A stretch of DNA of 64,000 nt from Agapanthus africanus (lineage: Eukaryota; Streptophyta; Magnoliopsida; Asparagales; Amaryllidaceae). A program made the translations under genes and the position numbers. The stretch covers positions 135,985,988 through 136,049,987 of the forward strand of contig JASDDO010000001.1 in assembly GCA_030015575.1 (NCBI GenBank). The letters run 5' to 3'. The notes below the pieces were generated by a model. It was not told the origin of the DNA. It was given only the letters and a program-made list of their open reading frames with translations, and ran no database searches. Shown piece after piece: positions 43,913-54,917 of this stretch (positions are counted from its first letter, which is position 1; every line of letters begins with the position of its first letter).

Positions 43913-46123
43913 TGTTAGTTGTATGTATGCCCTAGAGGCCATTACTATACATAGGATGTATATTGTAGTGGATGCTTGGACATATATAGGGAGGACTTTC
44001 TTGCTCGACATGATAGTATGCTATCTGGTTGATCTTTACCTTAACGTGTACACTGATTGTCTCTCTGTTACATGTTGGTAAAGCCCTTAGGATGTGTACT
44101 TGACTACCTGGACTATGATGCGGATCATACTAGTGGGGACATGGTAGTCCATAAGTACATCCTTCAAGGTCCCTAGTCGTGGGTGTATCGAGACGGGGCA
44201 TCGATATACCAGAGTAGACTAGCGTATACCTTCTCGACCCATACAGATGGGCGATGGATGATCCCATATCCATTGGTGTTTGACATCGAAGATGATATAC
44301 GGGTGCTCAGTGGAGACTGGGTACACTGGACGGACTCGCCGAGAACTCCCAGATGGTATTATACCTTACGTCAGATGGCAGTTCTCTGGTGACACTGGTA
44401 CAGAGTAGTCTGCTGACCCGAGATCGTCATAGAGTCTTGTGTGGTTCCCACTGTGCTTTGATTTCCACCTTACCACGTCCAAGAGGGCGTGCAAAACGGT
44501 GGTTTTTGGGTACAGTCCCGAATCACATGGAGGCAATGAGCGATAGGAGGGGATTCGTCTCTCCCGGTATAGGAAGTTGATGTTGCGCTGTGTTCGATTA
44601 GCTATAACCGGAAATCCCTGGCCAGGGTTGCTGAGATTTACTGGTAAGTGTTACCAGTAGTTTCTCGAACTGTTATAGACCTCATATCGACACGACTTAT
44701 CGAGCTATTAGGGTCTGACGTTTACCACCCCTAGGAAGATATGCAACATATCAGACGATCAGACCGGACTGTACGGTAAGTGTTACTGGTTAGATTCACA
44801 GGAGTGTGAGCGGGCTTGCTCGTCGATCTTCTGATCGCTCAATACCCGGGTGGCTGTTATGTTTAGCAGACCGCTTGCGGCTTTTGGGTGTTTGATATGA
44901 TCATCACCTGCTGCCGGCGTATTGACGAGTCTTTAGAGTCCTACACAGAGGTTTCCTGGCTCAAGCGAAACGAAATAGGAGCGCATATGAGATATGTGCG
45001 GGACCAAGAATAATGCATGTATGTGATACTGTATTCTATTCTCGCGATTTGTATCATCGGCAGGTTATATGTGATATAGCCGGGTTACCGAATCAAGTGT
45101 TGATTCGATACATTGATACACTTGATACTAGTCGGTTATATGCGATATGACCGGATCATTAAATCAAGTGTTGATTTAATGATTTAATGTATAATTATAT
45201 ATTTGATAGATTACATAGCATTAACTAGTATTGGTTCACATTAAATGGATTTTCTCACTTGAAGTGCACATTGTATATGTGATATATTTTTGTACACTTG
45301 TTTGTATCATGTTTGATGATACATGCAACCTTGGGTGTGTGTATGCTATACACTATGTTTAGTGAATGGTTAGGGTTTCATTTCTTTTATTTATCTATTC
45401 ATTTTTTATTAAAAGAAAAGGAAAACAAAATGGTTGCTTTTAGAACTTTCTTGATGCTTCATGCATCTTTGACTAAAAATGACCATTTTGTCTTCATCTC
45501 CTAAACCTAACCATTCAACTAACCTTAGTTCATTCTCTACACTTAACTAAGGTTGCAATATGATAAGAATGAAGGGTTTTTCTTTTTAACTTAATCTTTT
45601 TATTCTTATTATATTCTTTTCTTCTTCTTCTTCTTCTTGAACAAAGAAGAAAGCTTGCTACCATTAATGGCATCTTGAGAAAAAGAGTGAGAAATCCAAT
45701 TCTAAAGTGAACCCACTTCCTATTTCTTCATCCTCTACCACTTGCCATGTAGTATAGGGTGTTTTCTTCACAAGTTTCACGACTTGGTGAAGTGGGAGCT
45801 TGATCTTGTGTTGCCTTAACGTAGATCATCTTCGGCATCGAAGTCGACGACCTAGCCCGATCATTTCTTCGATGAAACCACCACGAGAGTCCGGGATCCG
45901 GTGGGTACAGCAGAGGGACTTCATCACGGAGCAATGGAGGTGGAGAACCGGATCTACAAAGGTTGTATTTCCGTTCACTTATTAGTAAAGCAGTTTACTA
46001 GTTGTAGTTATCGCCTAAACTCTAGTCAACGATCCGTATTAGGGTTTCTCGGCACTTGTAAAATTTGAATTTCGCATGGTTGATGCCTTGTGAGACCTTT
46101 AGTGTGTGCCTAGGAACCCAACA
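43913..46123 (+). repeat. Copia B 3' LTR
   Basis: The 2211-bp LTR pairs with 35742-37951, starting TGTTAGTTG and ending ACCCAACA. The conserved hairpin is at 45155-45183. Confidence 0.92.
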
Positions 46124-46128
46124 CGGCC
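46124..46128. repeat. Target-site duplication of Copia B (right copy)
   Basis: CGGCC here matches 35737-35741. Confidence 0.95.
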
Positions 46129-47128
46129 TCCATCTTCATAATGCTGGTGGAACAGGTGACACAGGCCACCACTGGGTTGTTCTTCGGGACCATGCTCCCG
46201 CCAATGAGCTTCGACGCTCCAGTGATGTCACAAGAAGCTCCAAAGAAGCCGGTCTTCAATCGGCTTGCAACTACCGCGGCCCTTCTCAATGGGTCGTCCA
46301 AGTCTACTACCTCAATCTTCGACAGACTGAGCCTAAGCTCAAATAGGCCCGCAAAGAGTCTCGCAATACCGGAGAAGGCTATCCCAACTCCTGCTGCGGG
46401 TGAAGTCGTCCAAACTACTTCCCCTACTCGAAAGTCGGCCTTCGACGGGTTGTCCATTCCTTCCCAATGAATGTCCGTCTTTGACAGGCTGACGCCAATA
46501 ACAGACTCTCCTCAAAGCAGGGGCATGACGAAGTTACTCCGACGAAAGAGGTGATCCCGGTTACATGACATGCTCGACGTCGTCACTGGCGCCGAGTGAG
46601 GATAGCTGGGGGCAGTTCCCTTTCTGGACTTAACCCACCAGCTCCAATGGTGGAAGTCGATGCTGCTGTTCCAACTGGGAACAGCTTTGAGCCGCTCAGG
46701 AGGGTGCACAAGAATGCTCCAATTGCCATATTAAAAAGGTCTTCTCCACCCACTGAAAATTTTACACTAAAGCGAAGCCGGAGTATCCCCCTCAGCGGCT
46801 GTCCTCTAAAATCCATACGGTCTGGCGAAGAGTCCAAGACTTTGTAATCGACAAAGACTACTCCCGCAAATCGAAGAAAATGAAGTTCCGGCAAGAGGAA
46901 GGTCATCCTGTCGTCGTACCACGGAAAGTATCATCTGCAACAGCCCCCTCGACTTCGACCGCCCATAAAAGGAGATGGCCGGAGAAGATTCCCGTGTCTA
47001 TGACAAATCTCAAGGGCACTGAATCCAAATGCCCCAAGTCTGGGGGCATGGTAGTGCACAACGTCTACATGGCTTCCGGAAAAGAGTAAAGCCGTACTTC
47101 TACGGTTCATCGACCACTCACACGTTTT
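46129..47128 (+). pseudogene. Tat2 gag N-terminal region
   Basis: The + strand frame 46141-46470 has repeated words of the type KPVFNRL and TSIFDRLSLSS, then KSAFDGLS. Such 'VFNRL/IFDRLS' repeats are common in the N-terminal part of plant Tat-lineage gag proteins (from memory). Further short frames continue to the main gag segment at 47129. The rest of the frame start lies left of Copia B. Fossil, broken in several places. Confidence 0.6.
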
Positions 47129-48412
47129 GTGACGAAAACTCAGGAGCAGCAACAAAAGCTCCACGAGATACTGACAAAGATGGCCACACTCACTGGGCAG
47201 AAGGAAAGCCCGGAAGTATCGTCGGATCAACGCCAGGAACAAGAAACCAAAGCCGAATTCCTACGAAGAATGCTCGAAAAGAAAGATAAAGAAGCCGCGG
47301 AACAGGCGGTTAACATAAAACAAATGGCGCTTCTGTTCCAAGATATGGGGGGCATGATGATCCAGCCGGACCCTCCAGCCAAAGATCCCCCAATAATCGT
47401 TGAAGACGATAGAGAGGAGACATCAAACTCTCTTCTGGCTCTATCAGCAGCCAGGGAGGAGACGATCTCGAAAGCTGCGCTTGATGACTATATAGCTCAA
47501 CAAATACGAGCTCATCAGGCAAGCGAAGCTGCCAGCCAAGTCGTCAGAACTGGGCGACCCTATCCAAGCTGGTACGATCAAATTAAGTACCCACCGGGAT
47601 ATACAATCCCTAAATTTCACGTGTATAAGGGGACAGGCAACCCCCATCAGCACGCCGCTCAGTTCAGGGCTATCTATGGCAATACTGGAGGTGACAATAA
47701 ATTGCTACTTCGCCAGTTCGTCTGCAGCTTAGCGGAGACGGCATTCGAATGGTACTCGGAGCTTCTGAATGACTCCATCAAAACATTCACAGAAATGGAG
47801 TTACTATTCACCCAGCGTTTTGCAAGCGCTAGCGAGCGCACCCCGATCACGGCATTGATAAATGCCAAGGTGAAGCCAGGAGAGACATGGGTTCAGTATG
47901 CAATTCGGTGGCAAAACCTATGGTCGAAATGCGAACAACGCATAGAAGAAGCTCCTGCCGTGGGCATGTTCATGGGGACCCTTGATCCGCAGGTAACTAT
48001 ATCCCAATTTATGATGTTTTTCAAGCCGACCGCCTTCCAGGCCTTGATTGACAAGGTGGCCCAAATGGACCAGATGGGCCATAGGCCTTCCTCTTCAAAG
48101 ACGGATCCTCGGAAGGAAAAGGGAAAAGGGAAAGCGACCTTCGTCGCCAACGATCAACAACAACCAAATGACCCGAGACCGGTTGTTCGCCAAAGCAACA
48201 AGCCGCGATCCCTCGATGAGAAATTGAGACGTCTTGATAAAACAAGGAGACTGTTCGAACTGGCAGTGCGCAACGGGCTCGTCACTCTACCTGATCCGAG
48301 ACACCCATCGCAACCTGGTGACATAAACCATCCTAACTATTGTCCCTACCACAGAGTAGCGGGTCACCCAATCGAAGATTGCTACGTCTTCAAAAACTGG
48401 ATTGAAGACTAG
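47129..48412 (+). pseudogene. Tat2 gag, main segment
   Basis: A 427-residue open segment. Residues 1-75 are Gln/Glu/Lys-rich and look like a coiled coil. Residues about 161-310 form the retrotransposon gag domain (PKFHVYKGTGNPHQHAAQFR, ETAFEWYSELL, SIKTFTEMELLFTQRF). A Lys/Arg-rich stretch follows at 318-370. A zinc-knuckle-like motif lies at the end, C405-x2-H408-x4-H413-x4-C418. Gag builds the virus-like particle and binds element RNA. It is the longest open coding piece of the element and the lineage call rests partly on it. No RT follows. Confidence 0.88.
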
Positions 48413-49240
48413 TACCAACAGGGTAGGTTCGTGTTGTCTGAAAACTGGAGGGTAAACCCGCCATGACAGCATGCTCCTAAAAAGGTGGACACGCCGGGAG
48501 CATCATGCTCATTTATAGAGGAAGTTCCATGGGAAGTTGTTCTTTCGGCTAAGACCCAAAAAATGCTGAAGGATCTTCAAGCATGTCCGGCGATCAGGTG
48601 GAAAAGCCCGCTAGAGCCAGAGATTATTGAAGAGATGCTGAAACTGCGCCCAACACCGAGAGTTGGTAGCGATAGGCAAAATACTCAGGCTTAGCCATCA
48701 AAGTCTTCGAAGAAAAAGAAGAAGACCAAGAAGCCCGCGCAGCGCATCCTGACAATAAGCGCACGGATCTGCAAAAGCATATTGACGCGCTGGAGGAATA
48801 TAACCAGAAGGCGCGAACCCCAGTCACACTCCAAGAGTTTCTCAACTATATCCTTGAAAGTGGAGATAACGACAATGATGAGGGAGATGACTCGTCAGAA
48901 GAACCCGAAGATTATGTGGCAAGTTGCCACATGATCTCTCATTCGTCGCTGAATAACGAAGAAGCTCACTCGGTGTTAGAAGATAACACAGAGGAGCTGG
49001 GGGTAGGAGCAGTGCCAAAATCCTTGGATTATGTAACAAGGTCTATCAAGGGGAGCCTACTCGCTCATGTATATGCATGGCGAAAGACCGTTCCGTCCAA
49101 TAAACGACCGATTTCTTAAGAAATACTATGCCTGACGAGTCACGGCCCAGGTTAATGATATATGACGACGCTTGTGTCCGCTCGCTATCTTCCTGAGTAC
49201 CAAACTCTATAAGTGATGTCCGGCAAAACTTCGCCGCAGA
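48413..49240 (+). pseudogene. Tat2 gag C-terminal tail
   Basis: Short frames continue the gag text (48485-48694: FIEEVPWEVVLSAKTQKML; then a Lys-rich stretch, and 48916-49119). Tat gag proteins usually run into protease here. I see acidic Glu/Asp-rich text but no DTG/DSG protease site or later pol motif. Broken. Confidence 0.5.
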
Positions 49241-49440
49241 AACTAACAACGGACCGAAATGTCCCTAAACTAACAATGGACCGTAACATCTTAAACTACT
49301 ACGAACCGCCCTTAGACTAGCGCGGATAAAAAAACGGTACGTCCATAAGAGAAATTGGCACGGATGAGAACCCGAAAGGGCTCCGTGAGTAAAAACAGCA
49401 GGGCTACCGGCGAGTTTGTGAAAACCCGAAAGGGCACAGA
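49241..49440 (+). repeat. LTR-like repeat piece where pol should begin
   Basis: The words GGACCGAAATGTCCCTAAAC and GGACCGTAACATCTTAAAC are the same repeat type as in the Tat LTR arrays (compare 18360-18425 and 34750-34940). They appear here in the internal region, right after gag. This may mark the place where pol was lost or replaced. Confidence 0.5.
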
Positions 49441-49463
49441 CTCGTAAAAGAAATTCATGCACA

Positions 49464-50040
49464 CTTGCAAGGTCCTCTCGACCTTGTAAGGAGAAAATAC
49501 CTGCGTGAGATCCTTACGACTCACAAGGGAGCAACACACTTAGGGATCCCCATGATTCCTAAGGAGAAAGTACACTTACGAGATCCTCACGACTCGTAAG
49601 GAGAATCCCCTTATGAGACCCTCACGGCTCATAGGATTCAAAAGCCTTAAGCTACAGGGATCTGAACCTGTTCTTAAGCCATCATATTCCCCAGTTTGCC
49701 CTACAAGCGGTTCAATATTGACCATTGTATATGATCTACTGGCACAAATAAACGTTTCCCTCGCCCAGTTCCACCAATGGGTTGAAATTCCCCTATCTGG
49801 TGAACAACAGTTGTAGGTCCTCTCGACTTGCAAGGAGAAAACACTCTTATAAGATCCTTACGACTTATAAGAAAACATACACTTAAGAATCCTCACGATT
49901 CCTAAGGAGAAACGCACTTATGAGATCCTCACGACTCGTAGGGAGAAACACCTTTATGAGACCCTTACGGCTCATAAGGTCAAAAGACTTAGTCGGCAGG
50001 ATCCCTAACCCTGTCTACTAAGCCACCTTTGTTCGATAGA
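49464..50040 (+). repeat. CTCAC-loop hairpin array of Tat2 (left)
   Basis: About ten hairpins lie at 49464-49490, 49503-49528, 49538-49563, 49574-49600, 49609-49636, 49815-49835, 49845-49872, 49881-49906, 49917-49942 and 49952-49979. Stems differ (CTTACGAG with CTCGTAAG; CTTATGAG with CTCATAAG; CTTATAAG with itself), while the loop stays CTCAC, CTTAC or CTCTC with few exceptions. A CTTAAGC/CTTAGTC module with ACCTGTT..TAAGCCA separates groups. Confidence 0.85.
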
Positions 50041-50732
50041 GGCGAAGGCAAATGATGATTCACTCCTGGTAATCTCCCAATTGTAGCAATGCTGATACCT
50101 AAATCGGTATCAAATTCTAAGACCTTTCACGGCAAATGATGATTCGCTCCTGGCCACATTCCAGTCGCAGCGATGCTGATGCTAAAATTGGTATCAGATC
50201 TCAAGTTCCATACGTGCAGCAAAAAAACAGCGAGCCAAAAATGCATATGAAACAGCCGAAATGATAGGGCAACTTGCAACAAAGAGCAGCAAGTAAAATA
50301 TATGCATATAAAAATAGCCAAAATGATAAGGCAACTCGCAATAAAAAGCAGCGAGTAAAGAAAAAGAAAAACAGCCGAAATGATTGGGCACCGCGAAAAA
50401 TAACCGAAATGATTGGGCAATCGCGACTTTCGCGATATAAAAAGATGAAATGATAGAATATCGCGGAAAGAAAAAAAAAGAATGAAACATTTGCCCTGCA
50501 GATAAGTCCACATCGACCCCTGTATACAATCCATGGGCATAAACGAAAAGGGAACCACATTTCCCCACCAGACTCTGTCAAAGGGAAGCCAGATCTCAAC
50601 GGCAACATCTACAGCCTAGAGATCAGCAACGGCGTTCCTCCTCATTCCAGCAGGATACGGACGCGACATCACCAGACGGAGCCACGGCAAAGTCCCTAGT
50701 TTTAAGACTCCACGGTTCACAGACAAGCTAGA
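50041..50732. repeat. Short repeats with CCGAAATGAT words
   Basis: Irregular repeats of 70-80 bp contain AACAGCCGAAATGAT, GGCAACTCGCAA and AGCAGCGAGTAAA (50220-50480). They are preceded by two copies of a GGCAAATGATGATTCRCTCCTGG block (50048 and 50130). Minus-strand frames here translate to Phe/Leu-rich text only because of this composition. No gene called. Confidence 0.65.
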
Positions 50733-50918
50733 GTCAACCCAGACACCGCAGAAAGCGGAGCAAGTCAACTCAGACACCGCAGAAAGCGGAGCAAGTCAAC
50801 CCAGACACCGCAGAAAGCGGAGCAAGTCAACCCCGACACCGCATAAAGTGGAGCAAGTCAACCCCGACACTGCAGAAAGCGGAGCAAGTCAACCCAGACA
50901 CCGCAGAAAGCGGAGCAA
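50733..50918 (+). repeat. 31-bp tandem array, six units
   Basis: Unit starts are at 50733, 50764, 50795, 50826, 50857 and 50888, exactly 31 bp apart. The unit contains GTCAACCCAGACACCGCAGA and AAGCGGAGCAA. Sequence differences between units are few, suggesting recent expansion. Confidence 0.95.
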
Positions 50919-51118
50919 GTCAGCCAATGACCTCCCCACCGGAACAACACTCCATCTCAGAAACAAGTCAACCAATGACCTCCCCGCTGGAACAACGCTC
51001 CATCTCAGAAACAAGTCAACCAATGACCTCCCCGCCAGATCAATTCTCCGTATCGGAAACAAGTCAACCAATGACCTCCCCGCCGGATCAATGCTCCGTC
51101 TCGAAATCAAGTCAACTC
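50919..51118 (+). repeat. 48-bp tandem array following the 31-bp array
   Basis: Units start at 50919, 50967, 51015, 51063 and 51111, exactly 48 bp apart. They share the GTCAACC start with the 31-bp units and then read AATGACCTCCCCGCC. The phase is kept across the switch, as if one array grew out of the other. Confidence 0.93.
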
Positions 51119-51129
51119 ATGAACCCCTT

Positions 51130-52195
51130 GATTCAGGGAAATCAGTGTCCTTGGCAAGAACCTCTCGATTCGTTTCGACCCGCAAGGAAATCAGTGTCTT
51201 TGCAGGAATCTCTCGATTCGTTTCGACCTCAGGGAAATTAGTGTCCTTGGAAAAAATCTCGATTCAGGGAATCAGCGTCTTTGGCTAGAACTTCTCGACT
51301 CGTTTCGACCCGCAAGGAAATCAGTGTCTTTGCAGGAATCTCTCGATTCGTTTCGACCTCAGGGAAATCAGTGTCCTTGGCAAAAATCTCGATTTAGGGA
51401 AATCAGCGTCCTTGGCGAGAACCTCTCAATTCGTTTCGACCCGCAAGGAAATCGGTGTCTTTGCAGGAATCTCTTGATTCGTTTCGACCTCAGGGAAATC
51501 AGTGTCCTTGGCAAAAACCTCGATTCAGGGAAATCAGTGTCCTTGGCAAAAACCTCGATTCAGGGAAATCAGTGTCCTTGGCGAGAACCTCTCAATTCGT
51601 TTCGACTCGCAAAGAAATCAGTGTCTTTGCAGGAATCTCTCGATTCGTTTCGACCTTAGGGAAATCGGTGTCCTTTGAAAAAATCTGGATTTAGGGAAAT
51701 CAGCGTCCTTGGCGAGAACTTCTCGACTCGTTTCGACCCGCAAGAAAATCAGTGTCTTTGTAGGAATCTCTCGATTCATTTCGACTTCAGGGAAATCAGT
51801 GTCCTTGGCAAAAATCTCAATTCAGGGAAATCAGCGTCCTTGGCGAGAACTTCTCGACTTGTTTCGATCCGCAAGGAAATCAGTGTCTTTGCAGGAATCT
51901 CTCGATTCGTTTCGACCTCAGGGAAATCAGTGTCCTTGGCAAAAACCTCGATTCAGGGAAATCGGTGTCCTTGACGAGAACCTCTCGATTCGTTTCGAAC
52001 CGCAAGGAAATCAGTGTCTTTGTAGGAATCTCTCGATTCGTTTCGACCTCAGGGAAATCAGTGTCTTTGGCAAAACCTCTCGATTCAGGGAAATTAGCAT
52101 CCTTGGCGGCGAGAACCTCTCGATTCGTTTCGGCCCACAAGGAAATCAGTGTCTTTGCGAGAATCTCTCGATTCGTCTCAGCCTGCGGGGAAATT
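51130..52195 (+). repeat. 131-bp higher-order array of 48-bp and 35-bp submonomers
   Basis: The anchor word CGCAAGG (or variants) recurs near 51181, 51311, 51442, 51608, 51739, 51870, 52001 and 52136. Spacing is mostly 130-131 bp, once 166 (131 plus 35). Each period consists of two 48-bp submonomers (CTCTCGATTCGTTTCGAC..) and one of 35 bp (CTCGATTCAGGGAAATCAG..). No stop interrupts long stretches in more than one + frame. The translation is repetitive (SLQESLDSFRP, REISVLGENLS) and is probably a by-product. Confidence 0.9.
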
Positions 52196-52204
52196 AATGT
52201 CCCT

Positions 52205-52440
52205 GTGCATAAAGAAAATTCTCTTGTGGGATCCTTACGATTCTCGAGAGAAAACGCACTTAGGAGTCCTTCCTAAGGAGAAATTACACCTACGAGATCC
52301 TCTCGACTCGTAGGGAGAAAAGTCTTTGTGAGACCCTCACGGCTCATAAAGTTGAAAAGTCTTAGGCAGCAGACCTGAACCTGTTTCCTAAGCCATCGCT
52401 GCCCTACAAGAACATCAAGATAAACTACATATGGGCCACA
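52205..52440 (+). repeat. CTCAC-loop hairpins of Tat2 (right)
   Basis: Three hairpins lie at about 52213-52250, 52290-52313 (CCTACGAG with CTCGTAGG) and 52322-52350, followed by the CTTAGGC..CCTAAGCCATC module. This matches Tat1 900-1140 closely, so the array abuts the antisense gene in both elements. Confidence 0.85.
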
Positions 52441-52609
52441 TTCACCAGAGTTACATGCAAACATGGTATAAAAAAATATATATGTCTTTTATTCATGAAT
52501 TCAAAATGAATACAAGATACATGTCATAAAAAGAATCAAAAAGGTATGCAAAATATTCTCTTATTCAGGAGTGAATACAAGAAAAGAAGAATATACAAAA
52601 AATCTTTAA
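52441..52609. other. AT-rich spacer, presumed 3' end region of antisense gene
   Basis: Strongly similar by eye to 1141-1288 of Tat1. Non-coding, downstream of the antisense stop codon. Confidence 0.45.
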
Positions 52610-53316
52610 GCCGGCGGACGGTGTAATAAGTTCGTCAGTTCATCCTTCTTCCGCTGGGCCTCGGCTTCAAGTTTTGTTATTGCTACGTGATGGGTCTCCG
52701 CCTAAGACTGTTGAACCTGATACGAGGCGAGCCGACTCTCAAGCTCCTTTTCAGCAACTTTATGAGCTTCGACCATCTCGCGGGTAAAGATAACGGCTTT
52801 ATCAATAGGTACCACCTCCGTGATAGCTTCTTGAAGCACCCACCAAAGTTCGTACACACGGGTGGTCTTAGCATTGAGTTGAGCTTGAAGTTCCCCCAAA
52901 GCATTTGAAACTAGCTCCCTCTCCGAAAATTTCCGGTTGAGACTCTTTTCGCAAGACTGAAGATTAGCGGCGCACCGTTCAATCCACCCCCGCAAGCTCA
53001 CCTTAGAAGTTAAGAGCTCGGAAGGAAGGCGTATACACTCGAGATTATGTAAGCAAGCCTCCACTCTACGACAATACTCAACCCAAGCATGCACCAATGT
53101 CTCATCATGGTAAGTAGCAAGGAAGGGAAAAGAAATATTAGCTTCGGCAGCAAATTCTTCGGCTAAAACAGAGCTTCCAGCATGAAGATCTTCAATGAGG
53201 GCCAACAAGGAGTGAATGCTTTGTCTCACCATCCTTTCAGACGCATGTCGGGCATATGGTCCCGGTGGCATAGAGATTCGGGATTCTAACGAAGCCGGAG
53301 CTGGCAAAGCTATCAA
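52610..53316 (-). pseudogene. Tat2 antisense gene, coiled-coil exon
   Basis: The minus-strand frame 52702-53316 reads MPPGPYARHASERMV, SIHSLLALIEDLHAGSS, WVEYCRRVEACLHNLECIRL, then a long Glu/Leu/Gln/Arg-rich helix predicted as coiled coil. The matching exon of Tat1 is at 11581-12116. A TTTGATAG acceptor-like sequence precedes the exon at about 53310. It ends with LTNLLHRPPA near 52610 in another open stretch. The conserved Trp-Val-Glu-Tyr-Cys-Arg core suggests a real domain of unknown function. Fossil element gene. Confidence 0.6.
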
Positions 53317-54112
53317 AGTTCATGACTAGTCAGCGAGATTGGAAAACATGGAATAAACAGAACAATACCAAGGGTAAAGTTTTACTTACCCACAGCTATG
53401 CAATGGGGGTTTGAAAGATCCCCAGGGCCATCAAGGATCTCCACTTCATCATCAGCTTCCAGAACTGCAGAGGACATGTTAGCATCATCTTAAAAAAAGG
53501 TGATAATAAAGCAAAAAGGTCAAAGAACACAGACCTTGCCCGTTAGAAAGGACGATACTTTGCGGGGATATCGCCTGTAGGGCACCTATGTCAAGTAAGC
53601 GCTGGAAGGACTTCCTGGGAGATAGGTGCACAATAGAAGCCGCCAATTCCCGTAGTTCTGAAAGGAAGGAAAGGTTCAGATAATGGAAAGACTATTAAAA
53701 ACAAAGTATAGAAGACTACCTTCGATGCTCTTCACGTCTTGAACCGGAGGGATAGCAACCTCGGCAGCCTCTTCCATGCCCTTAGGAACATCACCGGAGA
53801 CATTTGCTGGTGTGACAGCTTCCAATTGAGGGCAACAGCCGCCACTTCAGGCTCCAATGAAGGGACGGCGGTCTGAACTACCCTTTCCACAATCTCCAAG
53901 CTGTCACCAGAAAGATCCATTAGATCTACGGCTGATAAGGGCACCTCTTCTGGAAGAACAGGCGCCGGGGGAACGGAGGCTACCAGTGGAAGCTCCACAG
54001 CAGGAATAGCGGCTATAACGGTCTCCTCCGCACCTAACAGTGCCTCATCGGAGACATTTATAGAATCTACAGTCAGGACGCGACTTGGGCTCAAATCCTC
54101 TGTCGTTGCTAA
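53317..54112 (-). pseudogene. Tat2 antisense gene, middle exons and introns
   Basis: On the minus strand there are small exon-like segments with splice-like borders. One ends in GCTGTGG/GTAAGT near 53395; one begins after CTCTGCAG near 53465; one begins after TATGCAG at about 54112 and reads Ala/Val/Pro/Glu-rich text (53732-54094: VELPLVASVPPAPVLPEEV). The low-complexity acidic/hydrophobic text looks like a disordered linker. Boundaries are estimates. Confidence 0.5.
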
Positions 54113-54917
54113 AGTCCCTGCATAGTTTTCGCAAAGATAAGAAGATATAAAAGCAATACAAATTACTTGCCAAAAGAAAAATTACAGAAAGCATATATAC
54201 CGATGCGCCAAGACGCTTCTAGTATGACTTTTTCAAGCCGTCTTTCCTTCCTGAGGAAATGTGCTCGACGGGCTTCGAAAGCATATTCATAGCGACCGGT
54301 CTTCAGTGCCAGCTCATCTTCGGAAGCTGCTGAGATAGGCTGCTTGACGGCTATCTCGTCTTCCCTTTGCAGAGGACCCATATGTACTCTCCGTAGCGAT
54401 GGGGGATCTTCGTAAAAGATAACCGAAGGGTAGGGCTTTTTCAGGATGTGCACATTCTCGGTCTCATCTTGCGAACGCCTTAAAGCTTCAGCCAATTGTG
54501 CGGCTTCCTCAGTAGACGAGCCAAGGTAAATGAGACCATCATCCGGCTCTTGCATCGATATTGCTTCGTCTTAAACAATAGGCTCAGATTCCAGCAGAAG
54601 GTCAAGCAAGCCAGCAACTGTTTTCTTCCTCCTTTTGAGCTAGAGCTAATGCTAGAAGAAGATCGCTTCCTTCCCCTCGGCGCTTTGGCGCGACGTTGGC
54701 CAACTTCGCCTCCAGTATCCTCTTCTGGCAGTACTACCATTGATGACACCGCCATTGATGATGCCGCAACTGATGAAACTACTGCAGGCGCCTTATCGAA
54801 AGCTTTTGCCTGGGCTCTAGTGCGCATTAGTATACCAACTGTGGGAGGAGTCGATTTCGCATCCGCCGCCTCAGGGATAAGTAAGGCACCGTTACCCCTC
54901 AATAGTGGGAGAACCAC
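54113..54917 (-). pseudogene. Tat2 antisense gene, basic linker exon
   Basis: Frames 54480-54917 and 54163-54555 (minus) carry a basic, Ser-rich patch RRAKAPRGRKRSSSSIS resembling a nuclear localisation signal. Acidic and helix-like text follows (STEEAAQLAEALRRSQDE, EARRAHFLRKERRLEKVI). A donor-like GTATAT follows near 54200. It corresponds to Tat1 13645-14079. Broken in places. Confidence 0.5.

Larger units (their letters stand above)
35742..46123 (+). mobile_element. Copia B: Angela/Tork-type Copia element inside Tat2 gag
   Basis: A 10.4-kb element on + with LTRs 35742-37951 and 43913-46123, target duplication CGGCC, primer site at 37953 and purine tract at 43903. It belongs to the same family as Copia A. 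The LTRs differ at several dozen positions by eye (roughly 1.5-2 percent), so it inserted clearly earlier than Copia A. Pol is present in order but badly decayed, with many breaks. Most of gag is replaced by the same non-coding block as in Copia A. Confidence 0.9.

Noticed and set aside
46583-47242. Minus-strand frames over 100 codons opposite Tat2 gag
   Set aside because: They are shadows of the gag strand; unlike the antisense PMD gene they lack conserved domain text.
50127-50608. Three overlapping minus-strand frames (124-143 codons) that look like hydrophobic membrane proteins
   Set aside because: They lie in irregular short repeats (CCGAAATGAT words); the Phe/Leu-rich text comes from base composition, and all three frames look alike.
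50733-50918. CRISPR-like direct repeats
   Set aside because: Units are head-to-tail with no spacers, and the context is a plant retroelement.
50848-52276. Repetitive proteins encoded by the tandem arrays
   Set aside because: Open frames exist but arise from stop-poor repeats with a period not divisible by three; no start context or conserved frame supports a gene.
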